A DNA stretch of 64,000 nucleotides from Prevotellamassilia timonensis (GCF_900106785.1 NZ_LT629845.1:373028-437027); one strand, 5' to 3'; positions 28,238-37,124 are shown, counted from the stretch's first letter. Notes: a model not told the origin generated them from the sequence alone. Translations and numbers: made by a program.

Positions 28238-29377
28238 TTGGTGTTGGCTTTTGAAGTCAACACTTTTGTGCATGCCGAGGAGGTGGGTGAAAGAGTACAC
28301 GCTGCCGACTCGTTGCACGCCAATATGGAGCTTGCGGACAGTGCCGTGACAGAAACGCGCATGCAGCATATAAAGAAGAAGGTAAAGCACGCGGGAAATG
28401 TTTTTTATCGTTTTGTCAAGAACTTCGACAATTACGACACAACTTATATATCGCCCAACTACTACAACTTTACGGCGATGCTGCAAAATACAAATTCTTT
28501 TCAGACGTATAAGTTTCAAGGAAGGAATGAAGATGGTTTAAGACAAACGATATCAACCCAACCGGCTCCGAGTGTGAAGGTTGGTCCATATTTCGGTTGG
28601 CGTTGGATATTTTTGGGTTACACGTTCGACGTTGCCCATCCCAAGGCAATAAGCAAAAGCACAGAGTTCAACTTTAGTTTGTATAGCGCGATGCTCGGGT
28701 GCGACTTCATTTATATCAAGAATACAGGCAACTTCAGACTGCGCCGCACCACAGGTTTTGAAGGTGTTGGCAACAAAGATTTTTACAACGTAGACTTTCG
28801 TGGTCTTAATGCAAAAACGGTGTCGTTCAGTGCCTATTATGTGTTTAATCATAAGCATTTTTCCTATCCTGCGGCATACAATCAAAGCACGGTGCAGCGC
28901 AAAAGTTGTGGCTCAATGCTCTTGGGCATGGGGTACAGCAAACAGGAGGTGAATTTTGATTACACGCAGTTGCCGTCCGATTTATTGGGCACGGGTAATG
29001 ATGAGAGAATTGTCGACGAATTGAAATTCTCCAGAATTAGTTATGATTATTACTTTGTCAGCACGGGCTACGGCTATAATTGGGTGTTTGCGCGTAATTG
29101 CTTGTTCGGTGCATCGGTCATGCCTTCGGTGGGTATTCGCAAGATGAGTGGTGAGAAACTAAAGGGTGATGAGTTGTTTAATGACCTGCGTAACTTCAGT
29201 TTCGACTGCACATCGCGATTGGGGTTGGTTTGGAACAATGCTCATTGGTTTGCCGGTGCTTCGTTTATCAGCCATCTGTATCTGTATCGCAAGCAGCGTT
29301 TCAGTTTGGCTAATTCTGTAAACTTTTGCAACGTGTACGTGGGCTTCTTCTTTAATCGCAAAAAGCAATACAGGTAA
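28238..29377 (+). CDS. DUF4421 outer-membrane-type protein
   Basis: A protein of about 380 aa of the Bacteroidetes DUF4421 family, recognised by VKNFDNYDTTYISPNYYNFTAMLQNTNSFQTYKF and a series of short aromatic beta-strands ending in NVYVGFFFNRKK, consistent with a small outer-membrane barrel. Function unknown. The start is uncertain: there is no ATG in frame at the right place. The frame is open back to 28184 and encodes a signal-peptide-like LIRNISVALVLAFEVNTFVHA, so initiation would have to be at a non-ATG codon (TTG at 28238 cuts into the hydrophobic part; ATT at 28205 would keep it). A frameshift near 28180 is the alternative. Confidence 0.75.
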   Translation: MVLAFEVNTFVHAEEVGERVHAADSLHANMELADSAVTETRMQHIKKKVKHAGNVFYRFVKNFDNYDTTYISPNYYNFTAMLQNTNSFQTYKFQGRNEDGLRQTISTQPAPSVKVGPYFGWRWIFLGYTFDVAHPKAISKSTEFNFSLYSAMLGCDFIYIKNTGNFRLRRTTGFEGVGNKDFYNVDFRGLNAKTVSFSAYYVFNHKHFSYPAAYNQSTVQRKSCGSMLLGMGYSKQEVNFDYTQLPSDLLGTGNDERIVDELKFSRISYDYYFVSTGYGYNWVFARNCLFGASVMPSVGIRKMSGEKLKGDELFNDLRNFSFDCTSRLGLVWNNAHWFAGASFISHLYLYRKQRFSLANSVNFCNVYVGFFFNRKKQYR

Positions 29378-29434
29378 CCTCGCTGCTTATAGGTAGGTGT
29401 ACAAAACTGTTTCGATCACCCGCTAAACAAAATG

Positions 29435-29482
29435 CAATCTCCGCATGAGTGTTTGTAGTCTGCAAAACTCATGCGGAGATTG
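29435..29482. terminator. Bidirectional terminator between DUF4421 and the wzc-type gene
   Basis: A perfect 16-bp stem (29435-29450 with 29467-29482) with a 16-nt loop lies between the convergent DUF4421 gene and the original 3' end of the tyrosine kinase gene at 29513. Confidence 0.75.
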
Positions 29483-29512
29483 TGTTTGGTCTCAATGTCT
29501 AATGAAACTTAT

Positions 29513-29540
29513 TTATGAGAGCCCTTGTTGTCGAAATAGC
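29513..29540 (-). pseudogene. Displaced 3' end of the wzc-type kinase gene
   Basis: On the minus strand this piece reads YFDNKGSHK then stop. It continues exactly the frame interrupted at 31679, once the IS66 element and one copy of the 8-bp duplication are removed. The original protein would have ended YSSYFDNKGSHK and been about 811 aa. Confidence 0.9.
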
Positions 29541-29610
29541 GTAAGCATCCCATGCAGGCCGTATTGAAAAGACTCCAATAAAGTCCGAATTTTGCAGGCA
29601 AAAAGTACTT

Positions 29611-29973
29611 ATGTTTTGTCTGAACGAAAATAACATCTACCATCTCTATACTCAAGGCATAGATATGCGAAAGGGCGTTGAAGGACTTTGCGGCATTATT
29701 CGTACATATCAGTATAGTCCTACCAATCAAGAAGTCTATGTTTTTGCAAACAAATCGCGTACTCTGGTAAAAATGCTCCATTGGGAACGTGGAGGGTTTG
29801 TAGTATATTACAAACGGCTTGAACAAGGCAGGCTCAGCCCTTCCATCTTTCATCATAAAAATGCGGCAGTCTTTATAGATATAAGATGGGATGAAATGGT
29901 GCTGCTCATGGAAGGCATCAGACTTGGAACAAAAAGGCGAAAACGATATAATATTATCAAAGAAAAACTTTGA
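29611..29973 (+). CDS. tnpB: IS66 family accessory protein TnpB (Orf2)
   Basis: A 120-aa protein of the IS66 Orf2 family, recognised by YTQGIDMRKGVEGLCGIIR, VYVFANKSRTLVKMLHWERGGFVVYYKRLEQG and DIRWDEMVLLMEGI. It is required with the transposase for IS66 transposition, with an unknown biochemical role. The transposase gene follows 38 bp downstream. Confidence 0.93.
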   Translation: MFCLNENNIYHLYTQGIDMRKGVEGLCGIIRTYQYSPTNQEVYVFANKSRTLVKMLHWERGGFVVYYKRLEQGRLSPSIFHHKNAAVFIDIRWDEMVLLMEGIRLGTKRRKRYNIIKEKL

Positions 29974-30011
29974 TAATCAAAGATATTTTCGCAACTTTAC
30001 TCTCATAATAA

Positions 30012-31601
30012 ATGAGAGCGCCAAATATGAATACGATACAGGAATACATAGAATTACTTGCAGTTCGCAACGAACAGATTCGCGAGCTGCAAGAACGTAT
30101 TTCTGGATTGGAAAACGAATTGAGCAAGCGGGAAATAGAACTTTCCAACTTGAAACGTCTGCATTTTGGGCAAAGCTCAGAAAAGATGAAAAAGCCCGAA
30201 TCGTTGGAACCAATGCCGTTGTTCCCCGAATACGACGAGGCCACTGTCGAGGCCATAGACAATACATTGCCTCCAATAGCTCCTTCGGAAATCGTCGACG
30301 CGATAGAGGAAGAAACCAAGCAGCGCAAGGCAAAGAAAAAAACTGAGCAAAAGTCAAAGCAACAACGCGAACGCAGGACACTCAGACTTCCGGACAACCT
30401 GGAAAGAGAAGTTGTCACCTTATATCCTGACGGCTATGATTCAGAAGAAATGAAAATCATAGGCAAGGACAGCACCATCACCCTGGAAAGACGCACGCAA
30501 GAATACTACCTAAAAGAGGTTGTACGAGTAATCTGCATCAATAAATCTGAAAAAGGCAGTACTCGTCCACGAGTGATGCAACACCCTTTATTGCCGCGGA
30601 TTTCAGAACACGGCTATTTGGGCGACAGCATGATCGTCAACATTCTTGTAGATAAATTCTGCCATCATTTACCCGAATACCGTCAAGCTAAAATCTTCCG
30701 TGAACATGGGCTGGACATACCAACCAGTACAATAAACAGGGCGGTCCATCAAGCTATAGACAAGCTCTACCCCATTTATTATGCCCAAATGAAAGCGGTG
30801 CTGCGTTCTCCCTATGTACATATGGACGAAACAGTTGTAAGCGTAAACGACCGCAAGGACAAAACCCGTAAGGCGTATCTATGGGATATGGTAGACGGCA
30901 GTCCGCAAAACAAAGGACTATTCTTCTATTACCGAGAAGGTTCACGTTCGCAACAAGTGATGCAACTTATGTTGGACGGGTATAAAGGCGCAGTACAAAC
31001 AGACGGATACAAATCCTATGAAGCACTAGAGCAGACACGGTGGATAACACTTCTGCACTGCATGGCTCATGCACGCCGCAAGTTTGAAAACATAAAGGGT
31101 CAGTATCCTCAAGACATACAGGTCGTACTTAAATACTTCGCCCTCCTCTACCAAATCGAAGCCAATCTCAAAGAACGCCACGCATCTTTGGAAGAAATAC
31201 AAAAAGAGCGAGAAGAAAAGTCTGTCCCCATCTTAAATAAAATAGAACAATGGCTGAAGCAAAAAAGCCTTGTAACAACTCCCAAAAGTTCTCTTGGCGA
31301 GGCAATCAGCTATACCCTTAAGCGTTGGGACAAACTATGTGCTTACGTCACCAATGGCATGTATAACATAGACAATAATCCTGTTGAGCGTAGCATACGT
31401 CCCATTGCCCTTGGGCGTAAGAACTGGCTGTTTATAAAGAATGATGAAAGTGGTGAAGACTTAGCTGTAATATCAACACTTATCCAAACCTGTGAACTCT
31501 TGGGAATAAATCCAAAGGATTGGTTATCCAAGACGTTTTCCAAAATCGCCGGGCAAAATAATTACGATCCAGAAACATTGCTACCTTATCATTACGTATA
31601 A
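30012..31601 (+). CDS. tnpC: IS66 family transposase (TnpC)
   Basis: A 529-aa transposase. The N-terminus has a coiled coil (NEQIRELQERISGLENELSK) and the IS66 helix-turn-helix LKRLHFGQSSEK. A zinc-finger-like and linker region follows, then the DDE domain: Asp in HMDETVVSV (about 270), Asp in QTDGYKSYE (about 330), Glu in NNPVERSIRPIALGRKNWLF (about 458). All catalytic residues are present, so the enzyme should be active. An alternative start is the ATG at 30027 (MNTIQEYIELLAV). The stop codon lies inside a 24-bp stem that forms the terminator at the end of the IS. Confidence 0.96.
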   Translation: MRAPNMNTIQEYIELLAVRNEQIRELQERISGLENELSKREIELSNLKRLHFGQSSEKMKKPESLEPMPLFPEYDEATVEAIDNTLPPIAPSEIVDAIEEETKQRKAKKKTEQKSKQQRERRTLRLPDNLEREVVTLYPDGYDSEEMKIIGKDSTITLERRTQEYYLKEVVRVICINKSEKGSTRPRVMQHPLLPRISEHGYLGDSMIVNILVDKFCHHLPEYRQAKIFREHGLDIPTSTINRAVHQAIDKLYPIYYAQMKAVLRSPYVHMDETVVSVNDRKDKTRKAYLWDMVDGSPQNKGLFFYYREGSRSQQVMQLMLDGYKGAVQTDGYKSYEALEQTRWITLLHCMAHARRKFENIKGQYPQDIQVVLKYFALLYQIEANLKERHASLEEIQKEREEKSVPILNKIEQWLKQKSLVTTPKSSLGEAISYTLKRWDKLCAYVTNGMYNIDNNPVERSIRPIALGRKNWLFIKNDESGEDLAVISTLIQTCELLGINPKDWLSKTFSKIAGQNNYDPETLLPYHYV

Positions 31602-34090
31602 AACAAATAAGCCAAAGTCAATCTATCAGGACTTTGGCTTATTTGTTTTATACAATACGGCCTGCATGGGATGCTTACGAAATAGCTGGAATACCCATGG
31701 CTGTTGTAGCCATAGCTATAGCCGTATCTAAAGTTGCCGTAGCGGCTGCTTACGTATTTGGTGCCGTTAAGCACAAGTGCCATATTCTTGAATACCCCCT
31801 TTTGGTAGAGTTCTTCAATGTCTTTCAAACTACGTCTGTCCATGAGACCAACGCGTATGACAAACAGGTTGGCATCAGCGTAGTCCTTGATAATACTTGT
31901 GTCTGTCACTATGTCAATAGGTGGACAGTCAAGTATGATGTAATCGTACTCATTGCGCAGCTTGTCGAGCATATCGTTCATCTTAGGGCTCAAAAGCAAT
32001 TCTGCGGGGTTGGGCGGCAGTACGCCAACGGGTAGTATGTCGAAATTGAAACCTTTAGGATTGTGTTGTATAAGTTTAGCCACGTCATCTTCAATTCCGC
32101 AAAGATATGCAGACAATCCCTGTGCTTGTGTTTCGCCAAATGTGCTGAGTGAGGCATGACGCATGTCAAAGTCTATAGCCAATACCCGACAGTCTTTAAG
32201 AGCTAAAGCCTCGCTCAAGTTGGCAGATATAAAGCTTTTGCCAGCTCCGATGTTGAAACTTGTAACCAGAATAATCTTTTTGTCTGCGCCAAAAGGTTTG
32301 ATGAAATAGTCCAGTTTGGTGCGCAGCACCCTGAAAGACTCGTTAATTAAGTCGCGGCAATCCTTCTTGACATACACCTGTCGTTTGGCGTTATCTTTGT
32401 GACTCTTCCATAGTTTTTTACCACCGCTTAAAAAATGTGGAATTTCGCCAATCAATGGAATGCTCAATTTTTCAAGATCACTGCGTCCGCGCACCGTGTG
32501 GTTGAGCGTCTGCATCAGGAACATGATGCCGGCTGGCACACATACACCGATGGCTAATGCAATGAGCAACACTATGTTTTTACGTGGCGAAGTAGGATAC
32601 TTACTTCCTATAGGTGGCTGAATGATGCGTGTGTTCCATGCCGTGTAAGTCTTCGACAGTTCGTTCTCCTCACGTTTTTGCAGCAAATAAATGTAGAGTG
32701 CTTCCTTAACCTTTTGTTGGCGTCCCACAGAGAGCAACTGCTTTACCTGTTGCGGAGCAGCAGCCAATTTCTCATTAGTCAGCGCTTCAGTGTTTTGCCA
32801 ACTGTTCACTTGCGATTGCAGTTGCACAATAAGGTTGTCAAGTGAGCGCACGATAGTTTGTCGCTGTTGGGCCAAGTCGTTGTTGAACTTTTGAACGAGG
32901 GGCGAGTTCTCGCTGCTGTTAACAAGCACATCGTTGCGCGAACTGACAGTTTTGTTGTAGTTGTCAATCATCGTTTCAATGCCAGTACTGCCAATGCCTG
33001 TGTTAGTGGGCAAGTATTGGTTGTGCTTGCTGTGGTCGTTAAGATATTCGCGTATGTAACGTGCCACCCCCAGTTGGTTGTTCAGTTGCAGAATTTGGTC
33101 GTTGTTTTTAGAATTCTGTGCCATATACATATTTGATGCTGCGTCAATGTCTGGCATCTTGTTCTGGCTCTTGTAGTCAGAAATCTTTTGGTCAACATCG
33201 CCCAATTCTTTAGACAACGTGTTCAAGCGGTTGGTGATGAACTCAAAAGTGCTTTCGGCCACTCTGTTACGGTCCTTCAGCCATTGTTCGTTATACACGT
33301 CAATGAGTTTACACAATATGTCCTCGGCCCGTTGTTTGTCCTCATCAGTGATGCTGATGTCAACAATAGTCGACTCCTTATCGGTCAAGCTCACGTTCAA
33401 CCTGCTGTTGTACATATTGCCAACAACTTCAAGTGGAATTTTGTTTACGGTGATATCGTCGCTAAAGAAATGCTTGTGCCAGTACTGCGTGGGCTGTATC
33501 ACCACAACGCCTACAGGTGTGCGGGCAAACGTTCCCATTTTTATGGTCACACGTTTGTCAATTTTACCCCCCCCATTTTCAAAGTCCCAAAGTTCGGCAG
33601 TCTGGTTGGCGTGCAGGCGCATTTTGAAGGAGAGCATATCGTCGTCATTAGCTTGCGGCAGCAACAATTTGATAGGTGATTCCTCATATAAAGGCACATC
33701 GTGCAGTCCTTGTTCCACCTTCATTTGTACATCAAGATGCAGGCGCTTAGCCACTTCCTGCATCACGACAGGTGCGCCAATGGTGTACATTTCGTTTTTG
33801 ATGTTGGTGTTTGTACCCAACATGCCGCTAAGGTTTTGAAAGTCTTGTGACAAGGAGGCTACCCCTGAGCCTGAAGGCTTACCATCTTCGTTCTTAATGA
33901 GAATAGACGTGCTGCGTGTGTAAGTAGGTGTAGTCCGCAGCATGCAAAAAACAGCAATGCACAATGTGATGGCTACGGAAATAGCAATCCAATACCAATT
34001 CTGCAATAATTGTAGGGCAAAATCTAATAGGTTGAATTCATTAACTTCTTGATCGTTATCTCGTGCATCACGTAAATCCTCTGTATTCAT
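31592..34090 (-). CDS. Exopolysaccharide chain-length determinant / BY-kinase (Wzc type), C-terminus altered by IS66
   Basis: An 832-aa inner-membrane protein. The first transmembrane helix is at about 30-53 (WYWIAISVAITLCIAVFCML), then a large periplasmic Wzz-like region with coiled coils, a second helix near residue 505 (NIVLLIALAIGVCVPAGIMFLM), and the cytoplasmic tyrosine kinase: Walker A FNIGAGKS around 612-618, Walker A' VLAIDFDMR, Walker B YIILDCPP. The C-terminus has the Tyr-rich autophosphorylation cluster (YGNFRYGYSYGYNSHGYSSYF). IS66 entered right after this cluster, replacing the last seven residues with 28 residues read from the IS end. Such kinases regulate capsule or exopolysaccharide polymerisation. 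A 74-bp repeat with promoter-like boxes lies upstream. No other polysaccharide genes are in the window. Confidence 0.9.
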   Translation of the reverse strand: MNTEDLRDARDNDQEVNEFNLLDFALQLLQNWYWIAISVAITLCIAVFCMLRTTPTYTRSTSILIKNEDGKPSGSGVASLSQDFQNLSGMLGTNTNIKNEMYTIGAPVVMQEVAKRLHLDVQMKVEQGLHDVPLYEESPIKLLLPQANDDDMLSFKMRLHANQTAELWDFENGGGKIDKRVTIKMGTFARTPVGVVVIQPTQYWHKHFFSDDITVNKIPLEVVGNMYNSRLNVSLTDKESTIVDISITDEDKQRAEDILCKLIDVYNEQWLKDRNRVAESTFEFITNRLNTLSKELGDVDQKISDYKSQNKMPDIDAASNMYMAQNSKNNDQILQLNNQLGVARYIREYLNDHSKHNQYLPTNTGIGSTGIETMIDNYNKTVSSRNDVLVNSSENSPLVQKFNNDLAQQRQTIVRSLDNLIVQLQSQVNSWQNTEALTNEKLAAAPQQVKQLLSVGRQQKVKEALYIYLLQKREENELSKTYTAWNTRIIQPPIGSKYPTSPRKNIVLLIALAIGVCVPAGIMFLMQTLNHTVRGRSDLEKLSIPLIGEIPHFLSGGKKLWKSHKDNAKRQVYVKKDCRDLINESFRVLRTKLDYFIKPFGADKKIILVTSFNIGAGKSFISANLSEALALKDCRVLAIDFDMRHASLSTFGETQAQGLSAYLCGIEDDVAKLIQHNPKGFNFDILPVGVLPPNPAELLLSPKMNDMLDKLRNEYDYIILDCPPIDIVTDTSIIKDYADANLFVIRVGLMDRRSLKDIEELYQKGVFKNMALVLNGTKYVSSRYGNFRYGYSYGYNSHGYSSYFVSIPCRPYCIKQISQSPDRLTLAYLFYT
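31596..31653. terminator. Strong hairpin at the right end of IS66
   Basis: A perfect 24-bp stem (31596-31619 with 31630-31653) with a 10-nt loop overlaps the tnpC stop codon and abuts the right inverted repeat. It would end tnpC transcripts and, on the other strand, the transcript of the interrupted kinase gene. Confidence 0.85.
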
Positions 34091-34163
34091 GTCTAATATA
34101 AGTAGTAACGGTGGTTAGACTATTAAATAAATGTTTGTAGCGCGGTGGCGCCGTTTATCTTAT

Positions 34164-34246
34164 GCAAAGATAGTGCAAGGTGAGTGCAGAACGTCAAGCT
34201 TGCTTGAACGTTATGCCGAACCGCAGCCTTATCTTATGCAAAGGTA
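34164..34246. repeat. Single diverged copy of the 73-bp repeat, upstream of the wzc-type gene
   Basis: One unit of 74 bp (next unit start at 34238) shares GCAAAGATAGTGCAAGG and CAAGCTTGCTTG with the tandem array at 7334-7633. On the minus strand it carries TATCTTTG (34172-34165) and TACCTTTG (34246-34239), both fitting the -7 consensus and pointing to the kinase gene. Confidence 0.85.
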
Positions 34247-34340
34247 AATATTTATTTGAAAATACAAAGTTTACATGTACGAGTTTGTTTACAGGTTCTA
34301 CATAAATTGTAGAAAGTGTTGTTAAATGATCATTTGTGCT

Positions 34341-35153
34341 TCAGTGCGTTCTTTTGCACAACTGCCAAAAGGCAACAGCCGATGCGGCGGCCACATTTAG
34401 TGAGTCCACACCATGTGCCATGGGTATGCGTACGGTGTAGTCAGCCTCCTCAATAGTGTGTTTGGGTAGTCCGTCGCCTTCGGTGCCCATAATGATGGCA
34501 AGTTTTTCCTCATTAGCCAAGGCTGGGTCGTCAAGCGAAACCGATTTGTCGGTGAGTGCCATGGCCACGGTCTTAAATCCTAACGATTTGAGTCCGCTTA
34601 TATCTTCCTCGTCAATCCAGGTCCAGGGAACGAGAAAGATTGATCCCATCGACACGCGCACAGCTCGGCGATTGAGTGGGTCGCAAGAGTTGCGTGTTAA
34701 AATGACGGCCTCGATGCCTAATGCTGCTGCAGAACGGAAAATGGCACCAATGTTGGTAGTGTCCACCACGCCGTCAATGACCACTATGCGTTGAGCGCCC
34801 TCCAGTGTTGCAGCGAGTGTGGGTGGCGCAGGCCGTTTCATGGCACAGAGCACGCCGCGCGTGAGTTTGTAACCTGTGAGTGAGGCAAGCACATCGCGGC
34901 TACCGGTGTAGATGGGTATGTCGTTGCCGAGTTGACTTACGATGTCGGCGGCGTCACCATTGATGTGCTTGCTTTCGGTAAGCAGAGCCACAGGCTCGTA
35001 ACCTGCCTGCATGGCAACCTTTATCACCTTTGGGCTTTCAACAATGAAGATGCCTTTTTCAGGTTCGAGTTTGTTGCGTAGTTGAGCTTCGGTAAGCGTG
35101 CTGAATATTTCAACCCCGGGGTGGTCAATGCTGTCGATGTGTATGATGTTCAT
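34341..35153 (-). CDS. TrmH/SpoU-family RNA 2'-O-methyltransferase
   Basis: A 270-aa protein. The N-terminal part is an SpoU substrate-binding-like domain (EKGIFIVESPKVIKVAMQAGYEP). The SPOUT methyltransferase domain has the three family motifs: NIGAIFRSAAALG, IIMGTEGDGLPKHTIEEADYTVRIPM and DSLNVAAASAVAFW, which form the trefoil knot that binds S-adenosylmethionine. Targets in the family are rRNA or tRNA riboses; which one cannot be told. It is monocistronic between the kinase gene and the tRNA-Lys cluster. Confidence 0.88.
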   Translation of the reverse strand: MNIIHIDSIDHPGVEIFSTLTEAQLRNKLEPEKGIFIVESPKVIKVAMQAGYEPVALLTESKHINGDAADIVSQLGNDIPIYTGSRDVLASLTGYKLTRGVLCAMKRPAPPTLAATLEGAQRIVVIDGVVDTTNIGAIFRSAAALGIEAVILTRNSCDPLNRRAVRVSMGSIFLVPWTWIDEEDISGLKSLGFKTVAMALTDKSVSLDDPALANEEKLAIIMGTEGDGLPKHTIEEADYTVRIPMAHGVDSLNVAAASAVAFWQLCKRTH

Positions 35154-35227
35154 GTTAGAAATGCTGTTTTTTAGTTCAAGTATACATACAAAAAAAGACT
35201 GAAGTTTGTCAACCTCAGTCTCTTTTG

Positions 35228-35300
35228 TACACTCTCAGGGGTTCGAACCCTGGACCCACTGATTAAGAGTCAGTTGCTCTACCAACTGAGCTAAGAGTGC
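35228..35300 (-). tRNA. tRNA-Lys (anticodon CTT), copy 1
   Basis: A 73-nt cloverleaf on the minus strand: acceptor GCACTCT/AGAGTGT with discriminator A, D-arm TAGCTCAGTTGGTAGAGCA, anticodon arm ACTGA-CTCTTAA-TCAGT with anticodon CTT, variable GGGTC, T-arm CAGGGTTCGAACCCTG. The terminal CCA is not encoded. Identical to the other two copies. Confidence 0.95.
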
Positions 35301-35320
35301 AAAATAATTTGCTTGATAAG

Positions 35321-35393
35321 TACACTCTCAGGGGTTCGAACCCTGGACCCACTGATTAAGAGTCAGTTGCTCTACCAACTGAGCTAAGAGTGC
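35321..35393 (-). tRNA. tRNA-Lys (anticodon CTT), copy 2
   Basis: Same 73-nt sequence and fold as copy 1, 20 bp away. The short spacer and shared strand suggest one tRNA transcript. Confidence 0.95.
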
Positions 35394-35438
35394 ATTTTGC
35401 AAAAACCGGAAATGATTGGCGTATGAAAAAATCCTTTG

Positions 35439-35511
35439 TACACTCTCAGGGGTTCGAACCCTGGACCCACTGATTAAGAGTCAGTTGCTCTACCAACTGA
35501 GCTAAGAGTGC
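35439..35511 (-). tRNA. tRNA-Lys (anticodon CTT), copy 3
   Basis: Same 73-nt sequence as the other copies, 45 bp further upstream in transcription order, so it is the first of the three to be made. Confidence 0.95.
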
Positions 35512-35697
35512 AAGTCTCATTTCCGTTTTGCGAGTGCAAAGGTACGGCTTTCTGGTATAACGACCAAATTTTTCAAGTGTTTTTTTTGCTCGTTAGCCAT
35601 TTCGGACGCGAATGAATGGTGTGCAGGCATTAGAGTGTTGTGTAGAATAAATGACATTTTTGCGTATGTTCCCTCCATAGTTGTTTATGTAAAAAGT

Positions 35698-36136
35698 GTC
35701 TGCACTCTGCACTAATCGTATTAAATTTTCTGATAATCATGGTTTTACGGCGTGTAGATAAAGTCAAAATCCGTCTACACTGCTATCTACACTTGTCTGC
35801 ACTAAAGGCTTGCTTGCATTTTCACATCTTTGTTTGCCTAAGGCTGCAAAATTGTTTGTACGGAACGGAAAATAAATATAGGGAGGGCGAAAAAACTGTA
35901 ACTCCGACAGAATTATCGCTCTCCCTATACAGGATTATCTTGTTGTCATGACACATTTTGATGAGTGCAGGTGCCCACATATTGGCATGTGCCCACGGCG
36001 TGATTGTGCCGGTGCAGACAAGTGCAAGCAAGTGCAGACACGTGCAGAGAGGAGTGTAGACGGATTTTGACTTTGTCTACACGCTGTAATGGTCTGAATA
36101 TCAGTGTTTTAAGTGTGATTAGTGTAGAGTGCAGAC
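35698..36136. repeat. Inverted-repeat iteron element B (439 bp)
   Basis: Terminal arms of about 105 bp are inverted copies of each other. The best-kept part is 31 bp long (35751-35781 against 36053-36083) with one mismatch. Each arm holds GTCTGCACT and GTCTACACT iterons and an AT-rich core with TGATAATCA (35731-35739) or its mirror TGAATATCA (36095-36103). The centre, read on the minus strand, has TCGGAGTTACAG followed by CGCCCTCCCT, the same hairpin core as in elements A and C. It occupies most of the gap between the tRNA-Lys cluster and the DUF1460 gene; no coding frame is convincing. Confidence 0.87.
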
Positions 36137-36194
36137 AAAATGCCAAATAAAAAATGATGGGGATTCTGCTTGGCACTGACTACACTTGTCATGT

Positions 36195-37124
36195 TTATTT
36201 CAGCCTTAGCAGTCTGATTCCGATTGATGATGGGTGCTCTTTGAGATATTGGTAGAGCGTTTTGGGTTCCTCAACAACTTTGTGATGAATAGATGAAGCA
36301 TTGAGCAGGTGAAGGTGGTTGTCCTTTCCCCATACTGCAAATCCGAGATGCGAGTAGTCTATACCATCTTTGCGTGTCACAATGGCCACAATGTCACCAT
36401 TGTGTATGCTCGATAGTTCCTTGGGGGTGAGCCGGGTTTTGTTTGCTGGCAAGAAAAATCCGTCGGGGCCGTTGTATTGTTGTTCGAGTTGCTTGATGCT
36501 GTCCACCCATTCGGGGTGAGCTTTCAAAAACTTGTATTTGTTGGGGTGGGCAGACATATAGTGATTTTGCACATTGATGGGGGCGGTAAAGTGCACGGCA
36601 TCTTTAACGTGCTCTATCAGTCCCTTGTCAATGTTGTCGTGCATCCACCATGTAAAATAGTGCAGACGCGACAGGTAACCGTTCATCTCGCCATGCCAGT
36701 AGCGCAGAGTTTCCAGATTTTTGCAATATGCCTCGAATGTACTTTCGCCCTGGCGTTTTGTCATGGTTAAGGCCAGTGTTGTCTCTACCAGTGTGGTGCA
36801 ATCAAGTTGTTTGAGATTTATGATGAGCTGTTCTGGGTCCTTTTTTTCCAACGTAGAGGCCACGTATGGCACGCCCTTAAATTTGCGTGCATAAAATAGC
36901 ACATCGTCATGCCCCGGTTGCAGTTTGAGTAATTCTACCACTTTGGCAGAGTCGGCAGCAGTGTAAACGCAGTGTTTGAGAATGGTGTCGTTTGTGGTGT
37001 TGGCAGCGACGTTGCTCAGTGTGGCGTCTGGCGTGTCCTGTCGTTCGTTGCTCTTGTTGGCCGTGGTGGATTGGCATGACAGGGCAAATAATGAAAGTAG
37101 AATGGTAGAAATAAATAGTTTCAT
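36195..37124 (-). CDS. DUF1460 lipoprotein, amidase-like NlpC/P60-fold family
   Basis: A 309-aa protein with a lipoprotein signal (LFALSC, acylated Cys17). The DUF1460 domain begins near residue 60 and shows LDCTTLVETTLAL with the putative catalytic Cys at about 109, RYWHGEMNGYLSRLHYFTWWM, and a C-terminal GDIVAIVTRKDGIDYSHLGFAVW with the His of the active site. Characterised members are N-acetylmuramoyl-L-alanine amidase-like enzymes that act on peptidoglycan fragments. It would sit in the periplasm, anchored by lipid. It is transcribed alone. Confidence 0.85.
   Translation of the reverse strand: MKLFISTILLSLFALSCQSTTANKSNERQDTPDATLSNVAANTTNDTILKHCVYTAADSAKVVELLKLQPGHDDVLFYARKFKGVPYVASTLEKKDPEQLIINLKQLDCTTLVETTLALTMTKRQGESTFEAYCKNLETLRYWHGEMNGYLSRLHYFTWWMHDNIDKGLIEHVKDAVHFTAPINVQNHYMSAHPNKYKFLKAHPEWVDSIKQLEQQYNGPDGFFLPANKTRLTPKELSSIHNGDIVAIVTRKDGIDYSHLGFAVWGKDNHLHLLNASSIHHKVVEEPKTLYQYLKEHPSSIGIRLLRLK

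Larger units (their letters stand above)
29541..31678 (+). mobile_element. Complete IS66-family insertion sequence, 2138 bp
   Basis: The ends are perfect 26-bp inverted repeats beginning GTAAGCATCC (29541-29566) and ending GGATGCTTAC (31653-31678), the GTAAGC terminus being typical of IS66. The element is flanked by an 8-bp direct duplication GAAATAGC (29533-29540 and 31679-31686), the size IS66 makes. It carries a tnpB (IS66 Orf2) and a full transposase gene; the small orf1/tnpA of three-gene IS66 members is absent. It is inserted in the last codons of the exopolysaccharide tyrosine kinase gene. Perfect ends and an intact duplication suggest a recent event. Confidence 0.97.

Noticed and set aside
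35739-36176. Small open frames inside element B
   Set aside because: They run through the iteron arms, and the two arms give similar peptides only because the DNA is an inverted repeat.
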